Virus record (IMG/VR): IMGVR_UViG_3300040781_000188
Coordinates: 1-61,481 of that record
Strand: one strand, 5' to 3'
From: a virus
DNA length: 61,481 bases
Shown: positions 15,833-23,445 of the stretch, in pieces
Position numbering within the stretch: the stretch's first letter is position 1
Layout: each line of letters opens with the position of its first letter
Notes under the pieces: generated by a model
Told to the model about the DNA's origin: nothing
Seen by the model: the letters and a program-made list of their open reading frames with translations, nothing else
Databases searched by the model: none
Program-made: the position numbers and the translations under genes

Positions 15833-15869
15833 TAGCCCACTTAGTTGAAGGCGCCCCAATTGAGTGGGC
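15807..15869 (+). promoter_or_regulatory. Candidate programmed -1 ribosomal frameshift element
   Basis: All parts of a dnaX-like -1 site are present. There is an internal Shine-Dalgarno AAGGAG at 15807-15812, 10 nt before the in-frame slippery heptamer A AAA AAA at 15823-15829. A 5-nt spacer and two stop codons (TAG TAG) follow. Then comes a 10-bp stem: 15835-15844 (GCCCACTTAG) with 15860-15869 (TTGAGTGGGC), including G-U pairs, around a 15-nt loop. A sequencing indel in the 8-A run is the main alternative. Confidence 0.7.
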
Positions 15870-16224
15870 CAAATTAGAGGAAGGCTGGTGGGACACTACT
15901 AAACGCTACTGGGGTGATAAAGTTGCTCGAGGAGCAGGCGGTGTATCAAAAATGGATAATCTTGCTGGACGACAAGCATCTTATGGAGCAGGAATGAAGG
16001 CTGGAAGAAAAGCTGCTTTTGATAATGAGACAACTGGTTCATTACAACGTCGTGCTTTTGGCCGTACTGTTGATGCTGCTGGTGAGAAAGTAGGTGCTGC
16101 TGCTAAAGCCTTTCGCAGAGGTATAGAGGATAATCCGGGTGGTATGGGCGTTGCTGCTTTAGGTGCCGGATTAGCCACTGCTGGTTTAACTAAATTATTA
16201 GGTAGAAAACGTCAAGCTGTTTAA
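15829..16224 (+). CDS. -1-frame extension: basic Gly/Ala-rich domain
   Basis: This is the open frame entered after a -1 shift at 15829. It reads IVAHLVEGAPIEWAKLEEGW at the junction, giving two LxE-Gly-type protease sites (LVE-G and LEE-G), then a basic Gly/Ala/Arg-rich region ending GLATAGLTKLLGRKRQAV. There is no good ATG with ribosome site before 15952, where an internal ATG lies in the middle of the conserved-looking region. That supports expression by frameshift rather than separate initiation. Confidence 0.6.
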   Translation: MVAHLVEGAPIEWAKLEEGWWDTTKRYWGDKVARGAGGVSKMDNLAGRQASYGAGMKAGRKAAFDNETTGSLQRRAFGRTVDAAGEKVGAAAKAFRRGIEDNPGGMGVAALGAGLATAGLTKLLGRKRQAV

Positions 16225-16256
16225 TTTAACTTTATTTTATTTTTGGAGGATTTACA

Positions 16257-16568
16257 ATGGGTCAGAAAAGTTATGTCGAAGCTTTAATGGAGAACGAGGA
16301 AACTAAACTTTTTGTCGAGAACAACCAAGAACTTATTAATGAAGCTGTTGCGGCAACATATGATTATGGTAAGACTCTGAAGAACTTTGTTCTGGAAAAC
16401 ATTGAAGAATTTATTGGACAGAACTTAGAAGAAACTTACAAAAACATCCGTTTGTTTTCTGAAGTTGCTACGATGACTTTTGTTAACGAAGCCATTCATG
16501 CTCAGGCTGCTTTGGCCGTTGATAAAGAACAACTCGAAGAGTCAGGCGGAATTAACGAATACCTGTAA
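16257..16568 (+). CDS. Small acidic helical protein
   Basis: A 103-residue acidic protein (Glu/Asn/Ala-rich) with GGAGG before the ATG. Its composition matches the acidic N-terminal halves of the neighbouring acidic/basic proteins, but here no basic part follows. MGQKSYVEALMENEE may be a leader variant. Perhaps a stand-alone prodomain or scaffolding-core component; not recognised. Confidence 0.55.
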   Translation: MGQKSYVEALMENEETKLFVENNQELINEAVAATYDYGKTLKNFVLENIEEFIGQNLEETYKNIRLFSEVATMTFVNEAIHAQAALAVDKEQLEESGGINEYL

Positions 16569-16604
16569 TCCAATGGATGTCATATGTCCATGGAGGTATA
16601 CGTT

Positions 16605-16787
16605 ATGATTAGAAAAGAATTGCTTGAAGAAGCCATTCGTGCTGGATTTCGCCGGGCTATAAAGAACAGGCGTAATAAGTGGAAGCGTGACAAAATACTA
16701 AAGAAACTTGGTAGGAAAAAAAGGCGAACGCGTACCTTCCCAGGCTTTTCAAATATAGCAGCTGATGCTCTCGATGGTATGATGTAA
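16605..16787 (+). CDS. Small leader-tagged basic protein
   Basis: About 60 residues from the ATG at 16605, with GGAGG 9 nt upstream; an earlier ATG at 16584 is less likely. MIRKELLEEAIRAGFRR carries LLE followed by Glu-Ala, and the rest is Arg/Lys-rich. Probably DNA-associated by charge. Unknown function. Confidence 0.55.
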   Translation: MIRKELLEEAIRAGFRRAIKNRRNKWKRDKILKKLGRKKRRTRTFPGFSNIAADALDGMM

Positions 16788-16802
16788 TAGAGAGGGATTA
16801 TT

Positions 16803-17015
16803 ATGCTTTCTTTGTTTGAATATTCAGTCTTGCGAGGGAACCCCAAGCCATTAATAGGATCTCTCGCAAGGCGACCAGAGTATATGATGAAGCCAACGAA
16901 GTCTAATATACAGAGAGATAGTGACGAAAAAGTAAAAATTATGTCTTCAATAAATAGATCCAAATTACCAAAGGCGAAGAAATTTTCGACTTGGGGATCT
17001 CGTAAGATGAAATAG
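16803..17015 (+). CDS. Small leader-tagged basic protein
   Basis: A 70-residue basic protein starting MLSLFEYSVLRG (shared leader with Glu at 6), then Pro/Lys/Arg-rich and probably disordered. It is the last rightward gene before the convergent terminator at 17033-17074. Confidence 0.57.
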   Translation: MLSLFEYSVLRGNPKPLIGSLARRPEYMMKPTKSNIQRDSDEKVKIMSSINRSKLPKAKKFSTWGSRKMK

Positions 17016-17032
17016 ATACTGATAAAAAAATG

Positions 17033-17074
17033 TGACTGGCCGAACATCGGAGGTTATCCTAGTTCGGCCAGTCA
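17033..17074. terminator. Bidirectional terminator between convergent genes
   Basis: A 13-bp perfect stem: TGACTGGCCGAAC (17033-17045) with GTTCGGCCAGTCA (17062-17074), 16-nt loop. An A-run (17024-17030) precedes it, acting as a T-run on the minus strand, and a T-rich stretch follows on the plus strand. It separates the rightward gene ending at 17015 from the leftward gene ending at 17110. Confidence 0.85.
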
Positions 17075-17109
17075 TTACTACTTTGATTTGTTTCTTATAT
17101 ACCCATAGA

Positions 17110-18480
17110 CTATTCGACGTTGATTACTGTTACATTTTCTTGACTTACATTAATTTGATGTCCGCCGAATATTACGAACACAATCGGTATACTCTTACAC
17201 CACTCGTATTTTTTAATCGAACTTTCGATATCAGAGTACCCATCAGTTAAACATATAACGAGTGATATTTCTGCATTGTATTCGTCTGTTTCCCATGCTT
17301 CTTTTTGTATTCTATCAAACACAGGATTATGAGATGTTCCACCTCGCCCTTCATATCCTTCTACTTTAAGGAATGACATGAATTTATGGGCTTCTGTTTT
17401 ATCAAATTCTTTTTTCTGCTTTACATCTACATCATGAACATATAACCAAACATATTTAAAATATTGGAACGATTGATGTACGACAGATGAACATTTTTTA
17501 AGTTCTTCATCTGACATAGATCCAGAGGAGTCGGTTGCATATATAATTAGTCCTACTCCTTCCCGTTCTTCCATCATCGTTTGTCCTGGTAAAAGAATTC
17601 CAAGTGGACGATATATTTTGTTTGGCATTTTCCATGTTCTATCATCAGGTCTCATTTGGACATTTGTTTTTAATGATTTTTCAAGCAGTTTTTCCCAAGG
17701 GATTTCGACCGCTAACATACTATCCAAAAGAGATGTTAAACTTCCTGGTGATGTTCCACGAGATTTCATGATTTCGTGAAGAGCTCTAGCTTCAGCTAAA
17801 ACTTTTTCATTAGTTTGTAAAACTTGAGCGCTATTACCCTTCACTTTTTTAGGATCAGTTCCACCAACCTGCACGTTAATGGTAAACGTATTCCCATTTT
17901 CATCAGTCACTTCAACCATTGAATCTCCGGCTACTAAATGTACTTGAATATTGCCGGCATTAATTTGTTTCACAATCCAATCGTATGCTTGTTCAACACT
18001 ACATGTAGGTTGTTCTTTATGTAGTTTTTCAAAATAATGATATCGATCATCATAAGGGACAACTGAATGTGCAACATCCATAAGATCACGTTCAACAACA
18101 TGGTCACATGCTGCTGCCCATATACCATGGTCCCTTTGTCCTTTACGGAGGCCGTGGCGCCCTAGGATATGTAATAATTCGTGACAGATAATATACGCAA
18201 GATGTATATGCGTATAATCTTTTCTTTTTACGAGGTCATAATTGATGTGAATTGTGCCGTCCTCAATATCTTTAGTGTCTTTATCGAACAGTACATAACC
18301 TTCTGCATTCATGCCAGGCATTGAATGGATGCTCCATGCGTATGAATATGCACAAGCACCAAAGAAGTTTAGCCCGTCTGCTTTTTTAGATAATTTAATT
18401 TGGGCTTTGTTTATTTTCGTGTTAACTACAGCATCACTACATTCCTCATATTCTTCTTGTGCTGCTGACTCATTATACAT
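17110..18480 (-). CDS. DUF2201-like metallopeptidase-VWA protein
   Basis: A 456-residue protein with two parts. The N-terminal half has a zinc-metallopeptidase-like motif (IICHELLHILGRHG) followed by WAAACDHVVERDLM. The C-terminal half is VWA-like, with a MIDAS-type start ATDSSGSMSDEEL. This layout is known from DUF2201 proteins, usually encoded beside a MoxR AAA ATPase, as here (8-bp overlap with the gene at 18473). Such pairs act as chaperone-type complexes that handle metal cofactors or assemblies. The phage role is unknown. Confidence 0.85.
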   Translation of the reverse strand: MYNESAAQEEYEECSDAVVNTKINKAQIKLSKKADGLNFFGACAYSYAWSIHSMPGMNAEGYVLFDKDTKDIEDGTIHINYDLVKRKDYTHIHLAYIICHELLHILGRHGLRKGQRDHGIWAAACDHVVERDLMDVAHSVVPYDDRYHYFEKLHKEQPTCSVEQAYDWIVKQINAGNIQVHLVAGDSMVEVTDENGNTFTINVQVGGTDPKKVKGNSAQVLQTNEKVLAEARALHEIMKSRGTSPGSLTSLLDSMLAVEIPWEKLLEKSLKTNVQMRPDDRTWKMPNKIYRPLGILLPGQTMMEEREGVGLIIYATDSSGSMSDEELKKCSSVVHQSFQYFKYVWLYVHDVDVKQKKEFDKTEAHKFMSFLKVEGYEGRGGTSHNPVFDRIQKEAWETDEYNAEISLVICLTDGYSDIESSIKKYEWCKSIPIVFVIFGGHQINVSQENVTVINVE

Positions 18481-19726
18481 TGGATATCTCCTGGATTAAA
18501 TCATACGTCACATCTGGTTGGAGACTGTTCATTGCTTCTGATAGAATACTATAGACTTGTCGTTTCTTCAAACGTTTTTCGATGTCAATAATATTCTGCA
18601 TGATAATAAGTGCTAAATCACGATATTGATTACAATATTTCAGTACGATTTTTGCAATCGGAACAGATATACTTCTTCTGTCTTTATGATTACTGTAGTA
18701 ATTAACTAACGCATATACTAATGCGTAGCGATCTACAGGAGACGAAGGAAGTTGATATTCGTCCGGATGGGAGACAATATACTCCATATCAAATTTCGAA
18801 TATATTCTGTAGTACTTTGCAAAATCTGCCGATGCTTCTTTACCTACATGAGATGTTGCCAAATACATGACAAGATCTTCTCTCATGATGGTATTGTTTG
18901 CTCGTTCATATGCGTACAACCAATTTGAGAAACGAGTCCATGATCGATTCGATCCCCATGCGACATCGACTTGTTCTTCCATGATCCAATATTGACGATA
19001 TAGATCTTGTTCAAGGAACGAAATAACACCAGGATGTACAGAATTGTTTTCATTGGCCAGTTCTGGCAGACGGCTAGGATTGAATGACAAATGCAACTTA
19101 TCGGTGTTTCTGCCGATAGCAAAGTTTGATTTCCAATATTCAAAACTTGGAATCACATTCATCAATGCCATTCGATTGGTGATTGCCGAGCTATGTGTTC
19201 TTGCGCCTGCTTTGTTACTTGTATTTCCAGCGGCACAGAAAGCACATTTTGCTGGTACTTCATAACCTCGAATTGATCTTTCCGAAAACAATTCCTGCAT
19301 TAGTCCTAGGTGTGTTGAGCCACAAAGATGCATATCGTCAAAGAATACAACAACGACAGGAACATTTTTGTTCTCTGCCAATTGATACATTTGACCAACA
19401 ACATCAGGTAAGGACCACGCTGTTGATCGATAGCTTTTGCCACCAATCTCAATAGTGGCAAATTCAGGAATACCACCGAATTCTTCTTGTGGTTTCATTG
19501 CTGCATGAATTGTGATGAGGGCCCAATTGAGTCTCATACACAGATCTCGCATCATCGATGTTTTACCGATTCCTGGTGTTGATAGTAAATACGGCACTGC
19601 AACGTCTGCTCCATCCCAGATAGCGTCTGGATTTTTTGATGCTTGTAAAGCAAGGTTAAAAGCGAGTAACTCATTCATGGCAGTGTGGATGGGCATTGCA
19701 GTTTTCAAAAATTCCGCGTTGATCAT
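18473..19726 (-). CDS. MoxR-type AAA+ ATPase
   Basis: About 417 residues from the start at 19726 (reverse ATG with GGAG upstream); a longer start at 19771 lacks a site. The Walker A motif STPGIGKTS is at residues 49-57, Walker B is VVVFFDDMHLC, and sensor-type CAAGNTSNKAG and SAITNRM follow. It is the ATPase partner of the VWA protein immediately downstream, and the two overlap by 8 bp. The pair forms the only two-gene leftward operon in the first 50 kb. Confidence 0.87.
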   Translation of the reverse strand: MINAEFLKTAMPIHTAMNELLAFNLALQASKNPDAIWDGADVAVPYLLSTPGIGKTSMMRDLCMRLNWALITIHAAMKPQEEFGGIPEFATIEIGGKSYRSTAWSLPDVVGQMYQLAENKNVPVVVVFFDDMHLCGSTHLGLMQELFSERSIRGYEVPAKCAFCAAGNTSNKAGARTHSSAITNRMALMNVIPSFEYWKSNFAIGRNTDKLHLSFNPSRLPELANENNSVHPGVISFLEQDLYRQYWIMEEQVDVAWGSNRSWTRFSNWLYAYERANNTIMREDLVMYLATSHVGKEASADFAKYYRIYSKFDMEYIVSHPDEYQLPSSPVDRYALVYALVNYYSNHKDRRSISVPIAKIVLKYCNQYRDLALIIMQNIIDIEKRLKKRQVYSILSEAMNSLQPDVTYDLIQEISNV

Positions 19727-19759
19727 TCGAACTTCTCCTTTCTTAGGTGGTACATAATT

Positions 19760-20113
19760 ATGGAAATACAAAAGACTGACATGTTAAGTGCATTTAGTCT
19801 TTATCCAACCGATAAGATTAAATTGATTGAAGAATTTTCTAAACCAATACATAATAATGTGTTTTTTAACAATTTAGAAATATTACAACAAGATAGTGAA
19901 TTTATTTTATTTAATGTAGAAAAATGGAGTATGAGACCTGAAGTTTTTTGTCAAGATAAATATAACGAATCTCATTTCTATCAGGTCATTCTTTTGGTAA
20001 ATAACATAAAGTCTATATTTGACTTTATTCCTGATAATTTCGTAGACCGAATTATACTGGCTCCAAAGTATCAACAAATAATAAAGTTATTAGGTCAGAC
20101 CATTTATACATAA
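19760..20113 (+). CDS. Putative baseplate wedge protein, gp53/LysM-like
   Basis: About 117 residues from the ATG at 19760, with AGGTGG upstream; the longer start at 19685 lies inside the divergent gene. The pattern NVEKWSMRPEVFCQDKYN, then FYQVILLVNNIKSIFDF, then LAPKYQQIIKLL resembles the LysM-like core of T4 gp53-type wedge proteins. The match is by pattern only. Confidence 0.5.
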   Translation: MEIQKTDMLSAFSLYPTDKIKLIEEFSKPIHNNVFFNNLEILQQDSEFILFNVEKWSMRPEVFCQDKYNESHFYQVILLVNNIKSIFDFIPDNFVDRIILAPKYQQIIKLLGQTIYT

Positions 20114-20115
20114 TA

Positions 20116-20143
20116 TTTCTTTATAACATTTATAAATATTAAA
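20116..20143 (+). promoter_or_regulatory. Candidate promoter, motif copy A
   Basis: The sequence starts TTTCTTTATA and ends AATATTAAA. It matches 24 of 28 positions with the element at 52703, and a third copy is at 51715. It lies 21 bp before the 20164 gene, shortly after the minus-to-plus strand switch. A phage promoter is inferred from repetition and placement. Confidence 0.5.
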
Positions 20144-20163
20144 AAACCAAAGGAGTAGACCGA

Positions 20164-21171
20164 ATGTCATCAAATGATAAAATCGATGGGTCTAAAAGAC
20201 TTACGGGCAGTTTCCCGTCTCAAAATTACGCTCCTTCTCCTCTTAGTAATATGCTAGAAAAAGGAGAAGAAAATATTTTATGGTATGATCGGGATCATTC
20301 TAATAAAGATGTATATGATGTATTTAATAATGATTTTAATTTGTTTTTGACAAAACTACCATCAAATAATGTAAAGAAATATGTATCTAATGTATTCAAT
20401 AAATCATTAATTTTTATTGGAGTATCTAAAATTTCATCACCTGTTGTATTTAACAGAATATTAATGACCAAATCATTAGATCAATTAGCTGGTATCGTTT
20501 TAGATTCTGGTGATTTAGAAATCCGTTTAGAGGTTGGAGAATCTGCAAGAATAGATGATTGTGTCTATGCTACCTATTTTGGTCTAATTAGGGCCGCAGT
20601 TATTGCTAATAAAAATGCAATTCAAAAAGAAAAAGATTTGCATAAAACTTTAGTGCTGTTTCTTTTTCAGACATTGCTTCGAGCATTAGGTAAAGGTGCA
20701 GTATATAATGAGAAACATAGACAATTTATAATGCTGTCATGCGCTTATATATTTTATAGACATTATTTCCAACAAAAGCATTTATCTGCTGTTAGTTTTG
20801 TTAAGAGAAATTTTAAGGATAATATTAAACCTGATGTGATGAAGGAGGCAATGGACCAAATTGCTTTATCTTCTAAATATTCAACAATACAAGACATATC
20901 TAAGATTTTGATAGATTTAAAAGTTATTACAAATAATCCTAATCAGATCACTATTTCTTTGATGAAAATGTTATCTAATAAAGGGTATTATTGTGTATCT
21001 GGATCTTTAGATTTTTTTATAAGCTTTGTTATATTATGTAGATATCCAACAGGTCTTTTTCCGAGAACAGCGACTGTTGGAGATAAAGTTCACAAGAATG
21101 TTGAAGATTCGATGACAAAATATCTTAATTCTTTGAAGTATAATACTAAAATTATAACGAAAGAATATTAA
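20164..21171 (+). CDS. Unknown protein, possibly structural
   Basis: A 335-residue, mostly helical protein with AAAGGAG ribosome site. No catalytic motif or known family is visible. Long Leu/Phe/Tyr-rich helices (LVLFLFQTLLRALGKG) suggest a compact helical fold. It is the first gene after a candidate promoter and leads a run of baseplate-region genes. Confidence 0.55.
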   Translation: MSSNDKIDGSKRLTGSFPSQNYAPSPLSNMLEKGEENILWYDRDHSNKDVYDVFNNDFNLFLTKLPSNNVKKYVSNVFNKSLIFIGVSKISSPVVFNRILMTKSLDQLAGIVLDSGDLEIRLEVGESARIDDCVYATYFGLIRAAVIANKNAIQKEKDLHKTLVLFLFQTLLRALGKGAVYNEKHRQFIMLSCAYIFYRHYFQQKHLSAVSFVKRNFKDNIKPDVMKEAMDQIALSSKYSTIQDISKILIDLKVITNNPNQITISLMKMLSNKGYYCVSGSLDFFISFVILCRYPTGLFPRTATVGDKVHKNVEDSMTKYLNSLKYNTKIITKEY

Positions 21172-21182
21172 GGAGAACAATT

Positions 21183-21761
21183 ATGGATTTCGCAAAAGGT
21201 CGTTGTATCGTGATGAAAAAAGAATATGATAATTGCTTAGTAATTCCCAAAGGTACATTTTCTTCTTCACGAGATGCGTTTATTTCTGAAGAAGGAATAC
21301 TTAAAATTAAAGAATTATCGACTGCTGAAGATGCCAAAGTTAAAGAGAATGCTGTTTGTTGTATGAATCGTCAAGTATATGATAAATGTTTAGTTGTCCC
21401 AACGGGAGTATTGCATCCTAAAGTCTCTATGACTATTTCTTTTGAAGCTATCGATGGTATATTAGGTGCTATTAAAAATAGGCCTGTTGAAGATAAAAAA
21501 GAAAAGGCTCCAAAGAAACCAACTAAGAAAGAATTGGCTGCGGAAAAAGCCGCAGTGGAAAAAGAATCAGCCTTATCTGCTCTTATAGTTGAAAGAGATG
21601 TTATGGAAGAGAATATTATGTTTATTGAAGATTCATTAAAAGAAGCATCTCCAGAAGAAGCTCCGAAACTTCAAGAAGAATTAACTAATACCCAGGATGC
21701 GCTAAAAGAGAAATTACAACAGATTGATGAGTTTAAACAAATTGATCCTTCCAAAGGATAA
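21183..21761 (+). CDS. Unknown protein with C-terminal coiled coil
   Basis: A 192-residue protein. The N-terminal ~100 residues contain two related elements (YDNCLVIPKGTF and YDKCLVVPTGVL), suggesting an internal duplication. A Lys/Pro linker and a Glu/Lys-rich coiled coil (about 115-190) follow. No known function. The duplication may form a symmetrical beta-unit. Confidence 0.58.
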   Translation: MDFAKGRCIVMKKEYDNCLVIPKGTFSSSRDAFISEEGILKIKELSTAEDAKVKENAVCCMNRQVYDKCLVVPTGVLHPKVSMTISFEAIDGILGAIKNRPVEDKKEKAPKKPTKKELAAEKAAVEKESALSALIVERDVMEENIMFIEDSLKEASPEEAPKLQEELTNTQDALKEKLQQIDEFKQIDPSKG

Positions 21762-21766
21762 TTTAT

Positions 21767-21958
21767 ATGTTATCTATTGTTAGATATTTAAATGAAACTT
21801 GGAGCGCAACTCCGATTCAACCGCCTGTTGGATCAGTATCTAGTGGATATCAAAATATCATTGATCGAAATCTAAAAACAGGAAATGGGCAATTTTTATT
21901 ACTAAGGAAAAACAAAGATGATAAGTCTATTAGAATATCCTATGCCCCAAAGAAGTAA
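21767..21958 (+). CDS. Small leader-tagged protein
   Basis: A 63-residue protein starting MLSIVRYLNETWSA (shared leader with Glu at 10). The rest is polar. It overlaps the next tagged gene by 41 nt in another frame. Unknown. Confidence 0.55.
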   Translation: MLSIVRYLNETWSATPIQPPVGSVSSGYQNIIDRNLKTGNGQFLLLRKNKDDKSIRISYAPKK

Positions 21959-22250
21959 TTCTGTGGCTCCTATTGGACCGATGACTAATACTTTGCGCCC
22001 AAGATCCCCTATGAATTCACGATTTGTTAGAATGGGAACACCTGTACGGAGAGCAAGTTTAAGTACAAGTGTTCCCTCTGTACCAAGTAAGAATAATTTA
22101 GGTTTGGGGAATATTGATCGTATGAGGAGAAATGTTAGTGTCTCTCCCACTACAGGTACAAAGATGTCATCAACAGGATTAAAATTAGCTGGGAAAAATG
22201 TGCCACCGGGAACAGCTATAATGAATGTCCCAGTTAGGAGATTACGATGA
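21918..22250 (+). CDS. Small leader-tagged Pro/Ser/Arg-rich protein
   Basis: A 110-residue basic protein starting MISLLEYPMPQRS (leader with Glu at 6), with AAGGA upstream inside the previous gene. Its composition (Pro, Ser, Thr, Arg, Asn) suggests disorder. It overlaps the next gene at ATGA. Unknown function. Confidence 0.55.
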   Translation: MISLLEYPMPQRSNSVAPIGPMTNTLRPRSPMNSRFVRMGTPVRRASLSTSVPSVPSKNNLGLGNIDRMRRNVSVSPTTGTKMSSTGLKLAGKNVPPGTAIMNVPVRRLR

Positions 22251-22729
22251 ATTCAACCCTTTTAAAGGTTGCTGTTAGTAATGAATTAATGTTAGAAAAT
22301 CAAATACCAAGAGATCCTTCATTAAGTAGGATAGTAAAAGATCCATCTGTTGTTAAATTTATCACTTTAAGTAAAAAACTTTTAAATAAAGAATTAACGC
22401 CACAAGAAAAGAAAGAATATCCCAATCTATTAAAAGATCCTAAAGTACAGGCATATATTCAAGCATCAAAGAAAGTAGGTCAAAGAATAGGTTGGATTAA
22501 AGGTGGAATTTCAGGAACAGTTATTGGAGGATTAGCTAGTACAGGACCATCTGCTGCATTAGGTGCCACCGGTATTGGTCTTGCTGCTCTTGCACTTTTA
22601 GGTGCTATCGCTGGTGGATTATCTGTAGGTTATTTGGCTTCTAAGATTTATGGCATATTAAGAAAATGGAAAACTGAAGAAGAACTTACTAAGGGCGGAT
22701 TAGATAGTGGCGCATTAGTAAGATTGTAA
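22247..22729 (+). CDS. Protein with Gly-zipper membrane-like segment
   Basis: A 160-residue protein. The N-terminus holds NELMLENQIP, a possible LxE site. Residues about 90-135 form a long Gly/Ala/Leu stretch (STGPSAALGATGIGLAALAL and following), compatible with membrane insertion or tight helix packing. An ejection or holin-like role cannot be judged. The start overlaps the previous stop (ATGA). Confidence 0.58.
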   Translation: MNSTLLKVAVSNELMLENQIPRDPSLSRIVKDPSVVKFITLSKKLLNKELTPQEKKEYPNLLKDPKVQAYIQASKKVGQRIGWIKGGISGTVIGGLASTGPSAALGATGIGLAALALLGAIAGGLSVGYLASKIYGILRKWKTEEELTKGGLDSGALVRL

Positions 22730-22741
22730 AGGGAGGCGAAC

Positions 22742-22810
22742 ATGATATATTTAAATCTGTTTAGGATATCTTTACGATTTAAACTCCCTCTGTGTAAAGG
22801 AATATTGTGA
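22742..22810 (+). CDS. 22-residue leader ORF coupled to the FliN-like gene
   Basis: A short ORF, MIYLNLFRISLRFKLPLCKG-IL, has an excellent GGGAGG ribosome site 6 nt before its ATG. Its TTG TGA end overlaps the GTG start of the next gene, so ribosomes finishing it would be placed on the FliN-like start. It may be a coupling leader, or a small hydrophobic-basic peptide in its own right. Confidence 0.5.
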   Translation: MIYLNLFRISLRFKLPLCKGIL

Positions 22811-23082
22811 CACAAGAAGAAATATTAAGTAAAAATCGATCTATAATAGGTAATATTGAAGTTGAAGTCGAAATTCGTGTTGGTTCGACTAAGATGTTAA
22901 TTGAGGATATATTAAAATTAGGACCTCAAGCAATTATTAAATTAAATAAATCAAAATATGATCCATTAGATGTATTCGTTAATGGAGTATTATTTGCAAG
23001 AGGGACAGTCGTGAAGATCTCTGGGAGGGATACCTATGGGATCAAAATTACTGAATTCATATCCCCAGACCAACGGATGTAA
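22807..23082 (+). CDS. FliN-like SpoA-domain protein (flagellar motor switch homologue)
   Basis: A 91-residue protein starting at GTG 22807, with AAAGGA 5 nt upstream. Nearly the whole length matches the FliN/SpoA pattern: VEVEIRVGSTKMLIEDILKL, GPQAIIKLNK, then PLDVFVNGVLFARGTVV and YGIKITEFISPDQRM. In bacteria, FliN forms the lower ring of the flagellar switch (or the sorting platform in type III secretion). It lies next to a PilZ gene. A phage copy could act on the host motor, or serve as a structural module in the baseplate. Confidence 0.88.
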   Translation: MTQEEILSKNRSIIGNIEVEVEIRVGSTKMLIEDILKLGPQAIIKLNKSKYDPLDVFVNGVLFARGTVVKISGRDTYGIKITEFISPDQRM

Positions 23083-23098
23083 AGTAAGGATATCTGAC

Positions 23099-23443
23099 AT
23101 GTACAAAAACCGCCGAGATAATAATCGTATTGAAGTAGGGATAGATGTAACATATATTCTAGCCGATGGATCTGAAGTTAGAGTGTGTCGGACTGTTGAT
23201 GTAAGTCCAGGAGGAATGGCTATTTATGCAGATCAAATATTCCATGCGAAGACACCTTTAAAGTTTTATTTTAATACTAAACCTAAAGAAGTGTTTGATT
23301 GTGAAGTTGTATGGTGTCATAAAATCCCAGTTGTTGCAGGAGACATTCCTAAACCTTGTGAGTATAAAGTTGGACTTAAATATGGTGACGCTATTCTTGA
23401 AAGAGTAAGCGAAATCTTAAATGAAATAGAGGCAAGGAAATAA
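23099..23443 (+). CDS. PilZ domain protein, copy 6
   Basis: About 114 residues from the ATG at 23099, with AAGGA upstream; an ORF start at 23036 would overlap the FliN-like gene. RxxxR is at residues 6-10 (RDNNR) and D-x-S-x-x-G at 34-39 (DVSPGG). The sequence is typical of bacterial PilZ proteins. It lies 16 bp after the FliN-like gene, recalling the YcgR (PilZ) action on the flagellar switch. Confidence 0.9.
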   Translation: MYKNRRDNNRIEVGIDVTYILADGSEVRVCRTVDVSPGGMAIYADQIFHAKTPLKFYFNTKPKEVFDCEVVWCHKIPVVAGDIPKPCEYKVGLKYGDAILERVSEILNEIEARK

Positions 23444-23445
23444 CA

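Noticed and set aside
16580-17047. A 155-codon minus-strand ORF opposite the 16605 and 16803 genes
   Set aside because: Both plus-strand genes have GGAGG or GAGGG sites and the shared leader, whereas the minus frame is a low-complexity shadow and would read through the bidirectional terminator.
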